DNA of 7,454 nt from Actinomycetes bacterium (GTDB taxonomy: Bacteria > Actinomycetota > Acidimicrobiia > Spongiisociales > UBA5794): positions 1 through 7,454 of the forward strand of contig JAMBLL010000175.1 of NCBI GenBank assembly GCA_023336765.1, given 5' to 3'. A program made the translations under genes and the position numbers. Below are positions 1 to 6,176 of the stretch, one piece after another (the stretch's first letter is position 1; the number at the start of each line of letters is the position of its first letter). The notes under the pieces were generated by a model. It had not been told where the DNA came from and did not search any database. It saw nothing but the letters and a program-made list of their open reading frames with translations.

Positions 1-32
1 CCAATGAGCTCATAGCCGATGACACCCACGAC

Positions 33-2114
33 ATGGGAACGCCGGACGAAGCGGTCGTAACGGATCTCGCAGAAGACGGGGTGATGGTCGAACACGGCGA
101 CCACGGCGACGACGAACATGCGGGACACGGCGCCGACCACACGGGCCACGAGACGATGTTCCGCAAGCGGTTCTTCGTATCAACGGCGCTGAGCGTTCCT
201 GTCCTGTTCTGGAGCGAGACGATCCAGGGATGGTTCGGTTACAGCGCACCAGAATTCGCAGGGTCCTTCCTGGTCGTGCCCGTTCTCGCGACATTCATCT
301 TCGCGTATGGCGGGTTCCCGTTCCTGTCGATGGCGAAGTACGAACTGAAGAAGCGCTCCCCCGCCATGATGACACTCATCTCGCTTGCCATCACCGTTGC
401 GTACGGGTTCTCCATGCTCACGCTCTTCGATCCCAGCCTCGGTGACGACTTCTTCTGGGAACTGGTGACCCTGATCGACATCATGTTGTTCGGCCACTGG
501 ATGGAGATGAAGAGCGTCCGTGAGGCCTCCGGTGCTCTCGGTGCTCTGGCGAAGCTCATGCCGGACACAGCCGAGGTCGAATCGTCTGACGGAACGGTGA
601 CGACGATCCCAGCAAGGGATCTCACCGATGGCCAGACCCTTCTCATCCGCCCTGGGGCAAGTGTTCCTGCAGACGGAATGATCACCGATGGTGAGTCGCT
701 CTTCGATGAGGCTCTGATCACAGGAGAATCACGCCCGGTAAAGAAGGGCACCGACGCGATCGTGATCGCCGGGACCATCAACAGCGGCTCGGGTGCGGTG
801 CGCGCACGTGTCACCGCTACCGGAGACGACACCGCGCTATCTGGAATCATGAAGCTTGTGGCTGCTGCCGAGGCGAGCAAGTCGCCGACTCAACTGCTCG
901 CTGACCGGGCAGCAAGCATCCTGTTCTACGCAGCCGTGATCGCTGCAGTGCTCACGGCGCTCGTGTGGACACTGATCTATGGAGGATTCGACGAGCGCAC
1001 GATCGCAAGAGTCGTGACCGTACTTGTGATCGCCTGCCCCCATGCACTCGGCCTGGCGATACCACTTGTTGTGTCGAATACGACCGCACTCGCCGCTGGC
1101 AACGGGATACTCATCTCAAAGCGTGAGGCCATCGATACCGCCAGGGATCTCAACATGGTCGTGTTCGACAAGACCGGAACGCTCACCTCGGGACAGATGG
1201 GTGTGGCTGAGATGGCCACGGTCGATGGTGTGACTCCCGATCGCGCGCTCGCTCTAGCTGCAGCCGTTGAGAGCGATTCGGAGCACCCGATGGCACGGGC
1301 GATCCTGTCGTCTGCCCTGGAGCAGGAACTCAACGTCCCGAGCCCTGAATCGTTCGAGGCGCTCAAGGGTCGCGGCGTTCGAGCCACGATCGACGGATCC
1401 GATGTCTACGTGGGTGGCCCACGACTCCTCGAGAGCCTGGACCTCGAGCTTCCAGACGCCCTAGCAACCTTCTCGGAGACCGCGGGCTCGCGTGGTGAGT
1501 CTGTTGTTATCGTCATCGACGGCGACGTACCCGTCGCGGCGATCGCGATATCGGACATCGTCAGACCTGAAAGCTACACAGCTATCGCTGCGCTTGAGGA
1601 ACGCGGTGTTGCGGTCGGGATGATCACAGGCGACAGCGACGATGTGGCCCAGGCCGTCGCATCAGAGCTCGGGATCGACATCGTTTTCTCACAAGTGCTC
1701 CCTGCTGACAAGGACGCCTATGTCACCCAACTCCAGGACGAGGGTTATGACGTTGGCATGGTCGGCGATGGTGTCAACGATGCTCCGGCCCTGACACGTG
1801 CCGACATCGGTATCGCCATCGGAAGCGGCACCGACGTTGCAGTCCAGGCTGCGGACCTCGTGCTCGTCAAGTCCGACCCGCGCGATGTCGTCAAGATCAT
1901 CAGGCTCTCGGCGGCAAGCATGCGCAAACAGCTCCAGAACATCTGGTGGGGTGCTGGCTACAACATCGTGATGGTCCCGCTCGCCATGGGGATCGCGGTG
2001 CCGCTCGGGTTCGATATGCCACCAGCGCTCGGTGCCGCATTCATGTCCGTCAGCACGATCATCGTGGCAGTCAACGCCCAGACCCTCCGCCGCATCAACC
2101 TCAACGTGGATTGA
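33..2114 (+). CDS. copB: CopB-type (P1B-3) copper-transporting P-type ATPase
   Basis: Inner-membrane ATPase expected to export copper (Cu+/Cu2+, possibly Ag+) using ATP. Seen, numbering from ATG 33: a His-rich cytoplasmic N-terminus (His 21, 24, 29, 32, 36, 39) instead of a CxxC HMA domain; actuator motif TGES at 230-233; the transport motif Cys335-Pro336-His337 in the ion-path helix; phosphorylation site DKTGTLT with Asp379; the nucleotide-domain His418-Pro419 pair; TGD at 532-534; GDGVNDAP with Asp579 and Asp583; and C-terminal helices carrying Tyr643-Asn644 and MSVST at 671-675. CPH plus MSxST is the P1B-3 signature, separating it from CopA-type (CPC) pumps. The length of about 690 aa is usual and the C-terminus is complete. 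The start is uncertain: no Shine-Dalgarno precedes ATG 33, the frame stays open to base 3, and GTG 81 or ATG 84, just before the His-rich stretch, are also possible. No copper regulator or chaperone is visible nearby. Confidence 0.93.
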   Translation: MGTPDEAVVTDLAEDGVMVEHGDHGDDEHAGHGADHTGHETMFRKRFFVSTALSVPVLFWSETIQGWFGYSAPEFAGSFLVVPVLATFIFAYGGFPFLSMAKYELKKRSPAMMTLISLAITVAYGFSMLTLFDPSLGDDFFWELVTLIDIMLFGHWMEMKSVREASGALGALAKLMPDTAEVESSDGTVTTIPARDLTDGQTLLIRPGASVPADGMITDGESLFDEALITGESRPVKKGTDAIVIAGTINSGSGAVRARVTATGDDTALSGIMKLVAAAEASKSPTQLLADRAASILFYAAVIAAVLTALVWTLIYGGFDERTIARVVTVLVIACPHALGLAIPLVVSNTTALAAGNGILISKREAIDTARDLNMVVFDKTGTLTSGQMGVAEMATVDGVTPDRALALAAAVESDSEHPMARAILSSALEQELNVPSPESFEALKGRGVRATIDGSDVYVGGPRLLESLDLELPDALATFSETAGSRGESVVIVIDGDVPVAAIAISDIVRPESYTAIAALEERGVAVGMITGDSDDVAQAVASELGIDIVFSQVLPADKDAYVTQLQDEGYDVGMVGDGVNDAPALTRADIGIAIGSGTDVAVQAADLVLVKSDPRDVVKIIRLSAASMRKQLQNIWWGAGYNIVMVPLAMGIAVPLGFDMPPALGAAFMSVSTIIVAVNAQTLRRINLNVD

Positions 2115-2122
2115 GGCGCCAC

Positions 2123-2135
2123 GAACCCAGGGTTC
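2123..2135. repeat. Short perfect inverted repeat after copB
   Basis: GAACCC-A-GGGTTC reads as a perfect 6+1+6 palindrome, starting 9 bases after the copB stop. As RNA it could fold with a 5-bp stem and 3-nt loop, but no T-run follows, so it would be a weak terminator at best. It could equally be a repressor operator upstream of the LapA-like gene. Thirteen palindromic bases can also arise by chance. Confidence 0.3.
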
Positions 2136-2183
2136 ACAGCATCGTATATGGCGCTGACAGCCCACAGAACGGGTGGTGCCCGG

Positions 2184-2189
2184 TACGAT
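2184..2189 (+). promoter_or_regulatory. Candidate -10 element for the LapA-like gene
   Basis: TACGAT matches four of six bases of the TATAAT consensus and would start transcription about 19 bases before ATG 2215. No good -35 sits 16-18 bases upstream; the best-looking hexamer, CTGACA at 2154-2159, is 24 bases away, which is too far. Weak candidate only. Confidence 0.25.
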
Positions 2190-2214
2190 GGAGGCTGCAA
2201 CGACGGGAGGACCC

Positions 2215-2487
2215 ATGAGCGAGAAGTACGACAACTACCTGGAGCAGTCCTCGGCATCGAACCGAAGGGTGGCTGGGCTGATCGTGGCGGGGATCATCGT
2301 TGCCGCAACTGTGGTGTTCCTCCTCCAGAACACGGAGGAAGCCACGGTCAAGTTCCTGTTCCTCTCCCGCGAGGTGCCCATATACATCGTCATCATCATC
2401 TCCATGGTGCTCGGTGCACTCCTCACGCTGATCGCCTTCTGGCTTCGACGGAGAGCGAAGAAGCGCAAACTTCAGGGCGACGATTAA
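2215..2487 (+). CDS. LapA-domain (DUF1049-like) small membrane protein
   Basis: A 90-aa membrane protein resembling the LapA domain family (lipopolysaccharide assembly protein A domain, PF06305). Seen: a polar N-terminus (1-18), a first transmembrane helix at about 19-37, a QNTEEATVKFLF segment (38-49) typical of the region between the two helices, then VP and a second helix at about 54-76 with the small-residue motif SMVLGALLTL, and a basic tail RRRAKKRK (78-85). ATG 2215 is chosen because GGGAGG (2205-2210) lies four bases upstream; an in-frame GTG at 2173 lacks such a site. In LPS-producing bacteria LapA helps control LPS synthesis. In a presumed actinomycete lacking LPS the role is unknown, and the family is common there as a small membrane protein of unclear function. 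It is separated by 100 bases from copB and 186 from the next small ORF, so it is probably its own transcription unit. Confidence 0.8.
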   Translation: MSEKYDNYLEQSSASNRRVAGLIVAGIIVAATVVFLLQNTEEATVKFLFLSREVPIYIVIIISMVLGALLTLIAFWLRRRAKKRKLQGDD

Positions 2488-2516
2488 CTCGGGTAATCGA
2501 CACGCTGACAACCCGT

Positions 2517-2522
2517 TAGCAT
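2517..2522 (+). promoter_or_regulatory. Candidate -10 element for the riboswitch-metH transcript
   Basis: TAGCAT lies about 12 bases before the first paired base of the riboswitch, so transcription would begin near 2529, the expected place for an aptamer at the 5' end of a message. TCGACA (2497-2502) and CTGACA (2505-2510) resemble a -35 box, but their spacing (14 and 6 bases) is not standard. The position supports it more than the sequence does. Confidence 0.3.
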
Positions 2523-2533
2523 CCACGAACGAA

Positions 2534-2639
2534 GCGCTCATCCAGAGCGGTGGAGGGACAGGCCCTGTGATACCGCGGCAACCGACGAAGTTCGGTGCCA
2601 ATGCCTGATCGATGAGAGTCACCGAGCGGCTACCGCTCG
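2534..2639 (+). promoter_or_regulatory. SAM-binding riboswitch, SAM-I/IV-like (no P4), upstream of metH
   Basis: A cis-regulatory RNA predicted to bind S-adenosylmethionine and lower metH expression. Seen: P1 CTCATC (2537-2542) with GATGAG (2611-2616); the conserved core GAGCGGTGGAGGGA (2545-2558) and GGCAACC (2577-2583); P2a GCGGT/ACCGC (2547-2551/2572-2576); P2b GGG/CCC (2555-2557/2563-2565) across the kink-turn-like asymmetric loop; and a short P3 ACCGA/TCGGT (2581-2585/2592-2596). The loop of P2, CAGG (2559-2562), pairs with CCTG (2604-2607), reproducing the SAM-clan pseudoknot. The 3' P1 strand follows almost at once, so the P4 helix of classic SAM-I is missing. A hairpin just beyond P1 (CGAGCGG 2623-2629 with CCGCTCG 2633-2639) sits where SAM-IV and SAM-I/IV RNAs place an extra helix. 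I found no clear second pseudoknot from the P3 loop. Membership of the SAM clan is strong; the subclass is less certain. Confidence 0.92.
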
Positions 2640-2656
2640 AGGCGCCTGAGCGTTTT
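2634..2656 (+). terminator. Terminator-like alternative hairpin in the metH leader
   Basis: CGCTC (2634-2638) pairs with GAGCG (2648-2652), with a possible AG/CT extension (2640-2641/2646-2647) past a bulged G, and is followed directly by TTTT (2653-2656). The stem uses the same bases as the 3' arm of the hairpin at 2623-2639, so the two cannot form together. It could be the expression platform of the riboswitch acting by early termination. The stem and T-run are short, so termination may be inefficient, or the element may act otherwise. Confidence 0.4.
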
Positions 2657-2663
2657 GAGACAT

Positions 2664-2668
2664 AGGAG
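2664..2668 (+). promoter_or_regulatory. Shine-Dalgarno site of the cysteine-rich leader ORF
   Basis: AGGAG lies five bases before ATG 2674. It is the only strong ribosome-binding site in the leader between the riboswitch and metH, and it points to the small ORF rather than to either plausible metH start (18 bases upstream of ATG 2703 would need spacing of 34; GTG 2721 is further still). Confidence 0.7.
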
Positions 2669-2673
2669 CTGCG

Positions 2674-2724
2674 ATGGGACAACAACAAGAAGCGTGCTGT
2701 AGATGCACAAGTGGGTCGCCGTGA
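2674..2724 (+). CDS. Cysteine-rich 16-aa leader peptide coupled to metH
   Basis: A small ORF encoding MGQQQEACCRCTSGSP, not previously familiar to me. It has a good Shine-Dalgarno (AGGAG, 2664-2668) and starts 35 bases after the riboswitch-adjacent hairpin. Three of its sixteen codons are Cys (TGC 2695, TGT 2698, TGC 2704), clustered around an AGA arginine codon, which is generally rare in high-GC genomes, after three CAA glutamines. Its TGA (2722-2724) overlaps the likely metH start GTG (2721-2723) as GTGA, the usual arrangement for translational coupling. Polycysteine leader ORFs that respond to cysteine are known from mycobacteria ahead of sulfur genes; a cysteine-sensing role here is inference. 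The alternative is that it is a chance ORF and metH begins at ATG 2703 inside it. Confidence 0.55.
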   Translation: MGQQQEACCRCTSGSP

Positions 2725-5700
2725 GCGACTATCTCGACGCTGTCAGCAATAGGGTTGTCGTGTTCGACGGCGCCACGGGGACGTGGCTCCAGGGCCAGAA
2801 CCTCACCGCAGAAGACTTCGGCGGTCCCGACGTCGAGGGATGCAATGAGATCCTGAACGTGACGAGGCCAGACGTCATCGAACGCCTCCATCGCGCCTAC
2901 CTCGACATCGGTGCCGACGTTATCGAGACGAACACCTTCGGTGCATTCGGTGTCCCTCTTGCCGAATACGACCTCGAGGACCGCGTCTACGAAATCGCCG
3001 CGGCGGGTGCCTCCATTGCACGGACGACAGCAGACCAGTACGAGGGACGCTTCGTTGCTGGCTCGATCGGGCCCGGCACCAAGTTCCCAACCCTGGGCCA
3101 GATCCGTTACGCCGACCTTCGCGACGAGTTCGAGGTCGAAGCCGCCGGACTCATCGATGGTGGCGTCGACCTGATCATCATCGAGACCCAGTTCGACCTG
3201 CTCTCGGTGAAGGCAGCTATCAACGGTGCGCGGGCAGCGATGAGATCGTCGGGCAGGGATGTTCCCATTCAAAGCCAGGTAACGATTGAACTGACCGGCA
3301 GGATGCTGCCAGGCACCGAGATCGGCGCGGCATTGACCGTGATGGAGTCCCTCGGCGCAGACGTCATCGGCATCAATTGTGCGACTGGCCCCGTCGAGAT
3401 GTACGAAGCTGTCCGCCACCTCACGAGGCACGGACGAACGCCGATCAGCATCATCCCGAACGCAGGGCTTCCATCGGTCGTCGATGGAGAAATGGTGTAT
3501 GACCTCGGAGCCCAGGACATGGCATCTCATATCGCCACATTCGTGGGTGACTTCGGGGTCAGCGTCGTGGGGGGCTGCTGCGGGTCCACACCCGAGTACA
3601 TCTCAACGATCATCGAAGCAGTCAGGGGAATTGAACCCGCGAGCCGTGAACCGGTTCATATCCCTGCAGTGACATCGACCTATTCTGCGGTGCCGCTCGA
3701 GCAGGACACCTCCTTCCTCATCATCGGGGAACGCACGAACGCGAACGGTTCCCGGGCGTTCCGTGATGCGATGCTCGAAGGCGATATCGATGCCTGTGTC
3801 GCCATAGGAGAGGGCCAGGTCGCAGAAGGTGCACACCTCGTCGACCTGTGCGTCGACTACGTGGCACGCAACGGTGCCCACGACATCGATACGCTCGCCC
3901 AACGGTTCTCGACCGATGTTGCGGCACCGATCGTTATCGACTCGACCGAACCGCCTGTGATGCAGGCTGCTCTTGAACGCATCGGGGGCAGGAGCATCCT
4001 CAACTCCGCGAACCTCGAGGACGGCGAGGGAGACGGGTCCCGCCTCGACTCGGTCCTATCACTGGCCAAGGAGCACGGAGCTGCGGTGATCTGCCTCCTC
4101 ATCGACGAACGAGGCCAGGCCCGCGACCTCGAGTGGAAACTGGAAGTCGCTCATCGGCTCCATGACATCGCAACGACCCGATATGGCCTGGCATCTGAAG
4201 ATCTCATCTTCGACGCACTCACGTTCCCGCTGTCTACGGGAGACGACGACCTGCGCCGTGATGCCATGGAGACGCTCGAAGCGATCAGACGCATCAAGGC
4301 TGAACTGCCTGGCGTCCACACCGCGCTCGGGGTTTCGAACGTCTCGTTCGGCTTACGGCCTGCTGCGCGACGTGTTCTCAACTCCGTGTTCCTGCATGAG
4401 TGCCTCAACGCCGGACTCGATGCAGCGATCATCCACGCAGGCAAGATCACCCCCCTGTCTGCCATCGATGATGCGTCCAGGAAGATCTGTCTCGACCTGA
4501 TCTACGACCGGCGTTCCGACGGGTACGACCCACTTGAGGCGCTCCTTGATGCGTTCTCAGACGTCACTGTCACGGACACTGCCATCGATCCATTCGAAGG
4601 TCTGACCACATCAGAGCGTCTCGTGAAGCGAGTGATCACAGGGAACTCTGTCGGCCTCGAAGAGGACCTCTCGCTCGCTCTCGAGAACACGAGCGCCCTC
4701 AAGATCATCAACGATCAACTACTCGCCGGGATGAAAACGGTCGGCGAACTGTTCGGTTCCGGAGAGATGCAACTCCCCTTCGTCCTGCGCTCAGCCCAGA
4801 CGATGAAGACCGCCGTCCGATTCCTCGAACCGCACCTCGACCGTGTCAACGCCCAACAACGTGGATCGATCGTTCTCGCAACGGTGTCTGGGGACGTCCA
4901 CGACATCGGGAAGAACCTGGTCGACATCATCCTGACCAACAATGGGTACACGGTGCACAATCTCGGGATCAAGGTCTCGATCGCGGAGATGATCGAAGCG
5001 TTCGTCGAGCACGAGGCAGACGCTATTGGGATGAGTGGTCTGCTGGTCAAGAGCACGCTGGTGATGCGTGACAACCTCGATGAGATCATCCGCCACGGGC
5101 TTGGCGATACTCCTGTACTCCTCGGCGGGGCTGCGCTCACGCGTTCGTACGTTGAGAAAGACCTCGCCAGCCGCTACCCCGGCCCTCTGGTGTACGGCAA
5201 GGACGCTTTTGCAGGACTCGCTGCAATGGAGTGGATCTCCCACGGTGGCGACGAACCCACATCGCCTGAGCGGTTTCTACCCGAGACCAACAAGGATGTC
5301 GCACCGAATATTGATGCTCCTCTCCGCTCCCGTTCAGTGTCCGAGACTGAACCGATTCCGAAGGCTCCATTCCTCGGATCAAGGATTGCGACCGGTATCG
5401 AACTCGACGACGTGATGAAGTATCTCAACACAACGGCGCTCCTTCGCAATCAATGGCAGTACAGACCCATCGATGGAGAGAGCAACGACGACTTCACGAA
5501 GCGTCTCATGCCCCAGATACGTCGTGAGATCGCTTCGGCGCGCGCTGGTAGCCTGCTCCACCCCAAGGTCGTGTTCGGATTCTTCCCCGCCAATGCCGAT
5601 GGAGACGATCTCGTCGTATGGGATGACATGGGTCGGACGAACGAGGTCGCACGATTCTCTTTCCCTCGCCAGGCACAGGATCCGTGGCTGTGCATCTCTG

Positions 5701-6176
5701 ACTACTTCCGCCCGATCAACGACGATATGACGGACATCGTGTCGTTCCAGATCGTCACGATGGGTGACGATATCTCTCTGCGTGCAGCTGAACTCTTCGC
5801 CCAGGACCGTTACGAGGAGTACCTGCTCCTCCATGGCATCGGGGTGGAGATGACCGAGGCACTGGCCGAGTACTGGCACGCCAGGATCAGAGCAGACATC
5901 GGCATCGGCGACGGTGACGACCCAACGATCCGTGGCTTGTTCCGTCAGCGGTACCAGGGAGGACGGTACTCGTGGGGCTATCCGGCATGTCCTGACCTCG
6001 AGGACAACCTCAAGGTTGCGGATCTGCTCGGCGCGCGACGAATCGGCGTAACCGTCGGGCCCGACACAGGATATCAATATCACCCGGAACAGACCACATC
6101 AGCGATCGTCTGTCACCACAGCGAAGCGAAGTATTTCATTGCCAGGAAACCGAGGGAGGTGCGCGATGCTCAGTAG
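2721..6176 (+). CDS. metH: Cobalamin-dependent methionine synthase (MetH), full length
   Basis: Cytosolic enzyme transferring a methyl group from 5-methyltetrahydrofolate through cobalamin to homocysteine, giving methionine. Numbering from GTG 2721 (1151 aa; E. coli MetH is about 1227). Domains: homocysteine-binding barrel about 1-300, opening with VVVFDGATGT and carrying the zinc ligands Cys220, Cys286 and Cys287 (GGCCGSTP); pterin-binding barrel about 330-590 starting at GERTN (336-340); helical cap about 629-715; cobalamin domain about 716-850 with DVHDIGKN, where His727 is the lower-face cobalt ligand, and SGLL from Ser772; and the SAM-binding reactivation domain about 890-1140 with Arg1082, Gly1086, Tyr1087 and Cys1090 in RYSWGYPACP. 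All key residues are present. GTG 2721 is preferred because SDYLDAVSNRVVVFDG fits a family N-terminus and the codon overlaps the leader-ORF stop; ATG 2703 would add six residues but has only a weak AGAAG upstream. Controlled by the SAM riboswitch and overlapping the metF-like gene by 11 bases. Confidence 0.97.
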   Translation: MSDYLDAVSNRVVVFDGATGTWLQGQNLTAEDFGGPDVEGCNEILNVTRPDVIERLHRAYLDIGADVIETNTFGAFGVPLAEYDLEDRVYEIAAAGASIARTTADQYEGRFVAGSIGPGTKFPTLGQIRYADLRDEFEVEAAGLIDGGVDLIIIETQFDLLSVKAAINGARAAMRSSGRDVPIQSQVTIELTGRMLPGTEIGAALTVMESLGADVIGINCATGPVEMYEAVRHLTRHGRTPISIIPNAGLPSVVDGEMVYDLGAQDMASHIATFVGDFGVSVVGGCCGSTPEYISTIIEAVRGIEPASREPVHIPAVTSTYSAVPLEQDTSFLIIGERTNANGSRAFRDAMLEGDIDACVAIGEGQVAEGAHLVDLCVDYVARNGAHDIDTLAQRFSTDVAAPIVIDSTEPPVMQAALERIGGRSILNSANLEDGEGDGSRLDSVLSLAKEHGAAVICLLIDERGQARDLEWKLEVAHRLHDIATTRYGLASEDLIFDALTFPLSTGDDDLRRDAMETLEAIRRIKAELPGVHTALGVSNVSFGLRPAARRVLNSVFLHECLNAGLDAAIIHAGKITPLSAIDDASRKICLDLIYDRRSDGYDPLEALLDAFSDVTVTDTAIDPFEGLTTSERLVKRVITGNSVGLEEDLSLALENTSALKIINDQLLAGMKTVGELFGSGEMQLPFVLRSAQTMKTAVRFLEPHLDRVNAQQRGSIVLATVSGDVHDIGKNLVDIILTNNGYTVHNLGIKVSIAEMIEAFVEHEADAIGMSGLLVKSTLVMRDNLDEIIRHGLGDTPVLLGGAALTRSYVEKDLASRYPGPLVYGKDAFAGLAAMEWISHGGDEPTSPERFLPETNKDVAPNIDAPLRSRSVSETEPIPKAPFLGSRIATGIELDDVMKYLNTTALLRNQWQYRPIDGESNDDFTKRLMPQIRREIASARAGSLLHPKVVFGFFPANADGDDLVVWDDMGRTNEVARFSFPRQAQDPWLCISDYFRPINDDMTDIVSFQIVTMGDDISLRAAELFAQDRYEEYLLLHGIGVEMTEALAEYWHARIRADIGIGDGDDPTIRGLFRQRYQGGRYSWGYPACPDLEDNLKVADLLGARRIGVTVGPDTGYQYHPEQTTSAIVCHHSEAKYFIARKPREVRDAQ
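6154..6159 (+). promoter_or_regulatory. Shine-Dalgarno site fixing the metF-like start
   Basis: GGGAGG (6154-6159), inside the end of metH, lies six bases before ATG 6166. It favours that start over TTG 6139, which precedes it, and over ATG 6196, which has no such site. Confidence 0.7.

Noticed and set aside
239..880. Minus-strand ORF of 213 codons inside the copper ATPase
   Set aside because: Shadow of a conserved P-type ATPase region; Ser/Arg-rich composition without domain signals.
33..2114. Reading the ATPase as a CopA-type Cu+ or KdpB-type pump
   Set aside because: The ion-path motif is CPH, not CPC, there is no CxxC metal-binding domain in view, and the last helix carries MSVST, all pointing to CopB (P1B-3).
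2154..2189. CTGACA plus TACGAT as a standard promoter pair
   Set aside because: The 24-base spacer is well outside the usual 16-18, so only the -10-like element is listed, at low confidence.
2148..2519. Plus-strand ORF overlapping the LapA-like gene in another frame
   Set aside because: Its His/Arg/Gly-rich product is an out-of-frame reading; the overlapping frame has two clean membrane helices and a Shine-Dalgarno.
2619..3530. Long minus-strand ORF (303 codons) opposite the metH start
   Set aside because: It lies across the leader and the conserved MetH homocysteine domain, resembles no family, and is typical of antisense frames in GC-rich genes.
5379..6083. Minus-strand ORF of 234 codons opposite the MetH reactivation domain
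   Set aside because: The + strand is clearly coding with the RYSWGYPACP motif; the opposite frame shows no recognisable domain or start site.
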